NCBI GenBank assembly: GCA_913053815.1
Contig: CAJXGK010000027.1
Location: 1 to 11,870 of the forward strand
From: an uncultured Rhodanobacteraceae bacterium
GTDB taxonomy: Bacteria > Pseudomonadota > Gammaproteobacteria > Xanthomonadales > Rhodanobacteraceae
DNA length: 11,870 nt
Direction: 5' to 3'
Shown in pieces: positions 9,911-11,870 of the stretch. A program made the position numbers and the translations under genes. How positions within the stretch are numbered: position 1 is the stretch's first letter; each line of letters begins with the position of its first letter. The notes under the pieces are model-generated. The model saw only the letters and a list, made by a program, of their open reading frames with translations. It ran no database searches and had not been told where the DNA came from.

Positions 9911-11368
9911 TCAGGTAGGTAAGATATCACCGAGTTCACCCCCCAGATTACGGATCCAGACTTCCAGCTGGTCGAGTATCGGCGTGGCAGTCAAGGCCAG
10001 TCCGGATTGGACGCGTAGCTCTTCGATACGGGCAAGACAAGCCTCCATGGTCAGCGTGGTCAAGGGGGTTTCACGGGTCAGCCGATCCCGGCGAAATTGC
10101 CGCCAGCGATCCTGTTCAGAAGCGTTAAGTGTGGCGGGCCAGTAGCGTGCCCGGTAGCGGAACAGCAGCTCGGTATAGCGCGGGTCTCGAAAAGCGCGGG
10201 CCAGCTCTCCCAATTGTGCCGGAGCTGAGGCGCGCACTCTTGACATGACCGCCAGGTCGGCATTATTGGGCATGGCATCGTACAGGGCTAGTTCCGGGTC
10301 GACGGGGGCTTGCCGAGTGTCATTCGCGTACAGAGTACGTAGCCGTTCGGCCAAGCCCTCACATTGGCGCAATGGCTCCAGATGGTCGAGATTTTTCTGC
10401 AGATCGAGTTCAATCCGTTTTAGGTTCACTCCTTTGAGAACGCTCAACGGAGCTAGGGCCGGCGAGGCATTGGCCCGTATTAGTTTCAGCGGAGCCCGTT
10501 CGATGTCTTCGGGAAGATCGACGCGTGGCGTATACAGACGTTCAGCCAGTTCTTCGGGTGATCGATGCATCCAGCTCGTCGGGTCCAGGCCAAGATCCGC
10601 GACGATAATGGCATTGGCTTGGCTGGGATGTGCCGCCAGGGGAACGATGATGGCAAGACAGCCACGCTGGGCTGGATAGCGCTGTGACACATGCACCAGA
10701 GGCTTTAGATGGGCGACATCGAGCAGACCGAAGACTTCATTCTTGCGGCGTAGACGGTAGTACCAGTCCCACAGGCGCGGTTGTGCGGTACGTAGTTTGC
10801 GGGCTATGGCGAGCAGTGACTCCACATCAGACAGGGCATCGTGGGCATGGCGAGGTGCGGCACTATTGGCGTTGGCCAGATGTTCGAGTTTGAAACTGGG
10901 GGCACCATCGTTACGCAATGGCCAGCTCATGCCCGCAGGTCTTAGCGCATAGGCCATCCGTGCCAGATCGATCAGATCCCAGCGACTGTTACCGTGGCGC
11001 CACTCACGAGCATAAGGATCATGAAAGTTGCGGTACAGCAGATGGCGGGTGAAGGCATCATCAAAGTGCAGTGAATTCCAGCCGACCCCGCAGGTACCGG
11101 GTTTTCCCAGTTCACTTTGCACGATCGCGGCGAATTCGGGTTCGATCAGACCTTCCCGTTCGGTTTGTTGCGGAGTGATACCGGTGATCAGACAGGCATC
11201 GGGGTGGGGCAATACATCGGGTGCCGGCTTGCACAGCACGTTTACCGGTTCACCTAGGATCTGCAGATTGCTATCGGTGCGTAGGCCGGCGAACTGTGCC
11301 GGTCGATCCCGTTGTGGATCAATCCCGAAGGTTTCGTAGTCGTGCCAGAAAAAGGTGTGTTCTGCCAT
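9911..11368 (-). CDS. sbcB: Exodeoxyribonuclease I
   Basis: This 485-residue protein is exonuclease I, which degrades single-stranded DNA 3' to 5' in recombination and mismatch repair. The DEDDh catalytic set is complete: D10 and E12 in [13 protein letters not shown]103 in [10 protein letters not shown]176 and D181 in HAHDALSD. Each sits exactly five residues before its E. coli counterpart (D15, E17, D108, H181, D186). The family-specific C-terminal half (SH3-like and helical regions that grip ssDNA) is present and includes [16 protein letters not shown] and [21 protein letters not shown]. coli ExoI is 475 residues, so the length is normal. The ATG at 11366-11368 has only a weak GGGCCGGA upstream. 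The gene diverges from orn across 99 bp. Confidence 0.96.
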   Translation of the reverse strand: MAEHTFFWHDYETFGIDPQRDRPAQFAGLRTDSNLQILGEPVNVLCKPAPDVLPHPDACLITGITPQQTEREGLIEPEFAAIVQSELGKPGTCGVGWNSLHFDDAFTRHLLYRNFHDPYAREWRHGNSRWDLIDLARMAYALRPAGMSWPLRNDGAPSFKLEHLANANSAAPRHAHDALSDVESLLAIARKLRTAQPRLWDWYYRLRRKNEVFGLLDVAHLKPLVHVSQRYPAQRGCLAIIVPLAAHPSQANAIIVADLGLDPTSWMHRSPEELAERLYTPRVDLPEDIERAPLKLIRANASPALAPLSVLKGVNLKRIELDLQKNLDHLEPLRQCEGLAERLRTLYANDTRQAPVDPELALYDAMPNNADLAVMSRVRASAPAQLGELARAFRDPRYTELLFRYRARYWPATLNASEQDRWRQFRRDRLTRETPLTTLTMEACLARIEELRVQSGLALTATPILDQLEVWIRNLGGELGDILPT

Positions 11369-11467
11369 GTCCGGCCCAGTATTTCAGACTCATCACAGGC
11401 TAGCGCATTCCTGCTCAGACTGCGGGGGCTGCTAAACTCGGAGGCCGGCAATCTGGGCGCTGTTATT
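11369..11467. promoter_or_regulatory. Divergent region between sbcB and orn
   Basis: This 99-bp region must carry the promoters or leaders of two divergent exonuclease genes. For orn, TAAACT (11433-11438) is a possible -10, with a poor TTCCTG (11408-11413) 19 bp upstream as -35. A GGAGG (11440-11444) follows but lies 23 bases before the GTG, too far to be its ribosome-binding site. No clear sbcB promoter was found. Confidence 0.3.
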
Positions 11468-11870
11468 GTGCATGATGACAACTTGATCTGGATCGATCTG
11501 GAGATGACTGGGCTGGATACGGACACGGATTCGATTCTTGAAATCGCTTGCGTGGTGACTGACCGGGAACTCAAGGTGCTGGCCGAGGGGCCGGTCTTGG
11601 CCATTGCTCACCCACTGGAACGGTTGCAGAGCATGGATAGTTGGAATCGCAAACAGCACGGTAAGTCCGGTCTGTGGGACAGGGTGCTGGCGACAACGGT
11701 TGATCATGCTACCGCTGAGCAGGTTACTTTAGACTTTTTGCAGTCGTGGGTACCCACCGGAAAGTCACCCATGTGCGGAAATTCGATCTGCCAGGATCGT
11801 CGTTTCATGGCCCGTGAAATGCCCGCGCTGGAGGCCTTTTTTCATTATCGAAATCTGGACGTCAGCACGT
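11468..11870 (+). CDS. orn: Oligoribonuclease, 3' end beyond window
   Basis: The frame runs off the right edge after 134 of about 180 residues. Orn is an essential or near-essential 3'-5' exoribonuclease that degrades 2-5-nt RNAs, including pGpG from cyclic-di-GMP breakdown. The first half of the DEDDh site is visible: D10 and E12 in [13 protein letters not shown], and D110 in [27 protein letters not shown] (59-73) is the family region after the first strands. The final H and D should lie beyond 11870. I chose GTG at 11468 because it gives [15 protein letters not shown], matching the usual short Orn leader. The nearby ATG-ATG at 11472 is out of frame and stops after four codons. No good ribosome-binding site precedes the GTG, and TTG at 11483 is an alternative start. 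Confidence 0.93.
   Translation, partial: MHDDNLIWIDLEMTGLDTDTDSILEIACVVTDRELKVLAEGPVLAIAHPLERLQSMDSWNRKQHGKSGLWDRVLATTVDHATAEQVTLDFLQSWVPTGKSPMCGNSICQDRRFMAREMPALEAFFHYRNLDVST

Overview
The window looks like a chromosomal segment from a gammaproteobacterium of moderate GC content. The evidence is the gene set: the LapA/LapB pair, a gammaproteobacterial-type GalU, a long LigA, EpmA (GenX/PoxA), exonuclease I (SbcB) and oligoribonuclease (Orn). I cannot name the genus. I see no transposase, integrase, phage gene, CRISPR array, tRNA or rRNA. The content is almost entirely conserved housekeeping genes.

Layout. Positions 1-288 are non-coding or hold only the last codons of an upstream gene. lapA and lapB follow, overlapping by ATGA (envelope / lipopolysaccharide control). 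A 665-bp spacer (1722-2386) holds no recognisable gene. galU (UDP-glucose pyrophosphorylase) follows, then a 258-bp spacer and an orphan FAD-dependent amine/amino-acid oxidase-like gene. This oxidase converges on a minus-strand gene for an exported PAP2-family protein. A 228-bp divergent region leads into ligA, which overlaps epmA by ATGA. epmA converges on a minus-strand DUF2461 (TIGR02453) gene. Upstream of DUF2461 on the same strand lies sbcB. sbcB diverges across 99 bp from orn, which starts at a GTG and runs off the right edge.

Themes. lapA-lapB and galU concern cell-envelope polysaccharide and LPS supply. ligA, sbcB and orn concern nucleic-acid joining and 3'-5' degradation. epmA modifies elongation factor P. 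The oxidase, PAP2 and DUF2461 genes have no obvious partner here.

I do not see a convincing new biological system. The points most worth a second look are: the PAP2 protein whose second motif reads PSGE instead of PSGH; a roughly 85-residue extra segment before the BRCT domain of LigA; a 17-bp near-perfect palindrome upstream of the DUF2461 gene; the unexplained lapB-galU spacer; and the unusual start region of orn.
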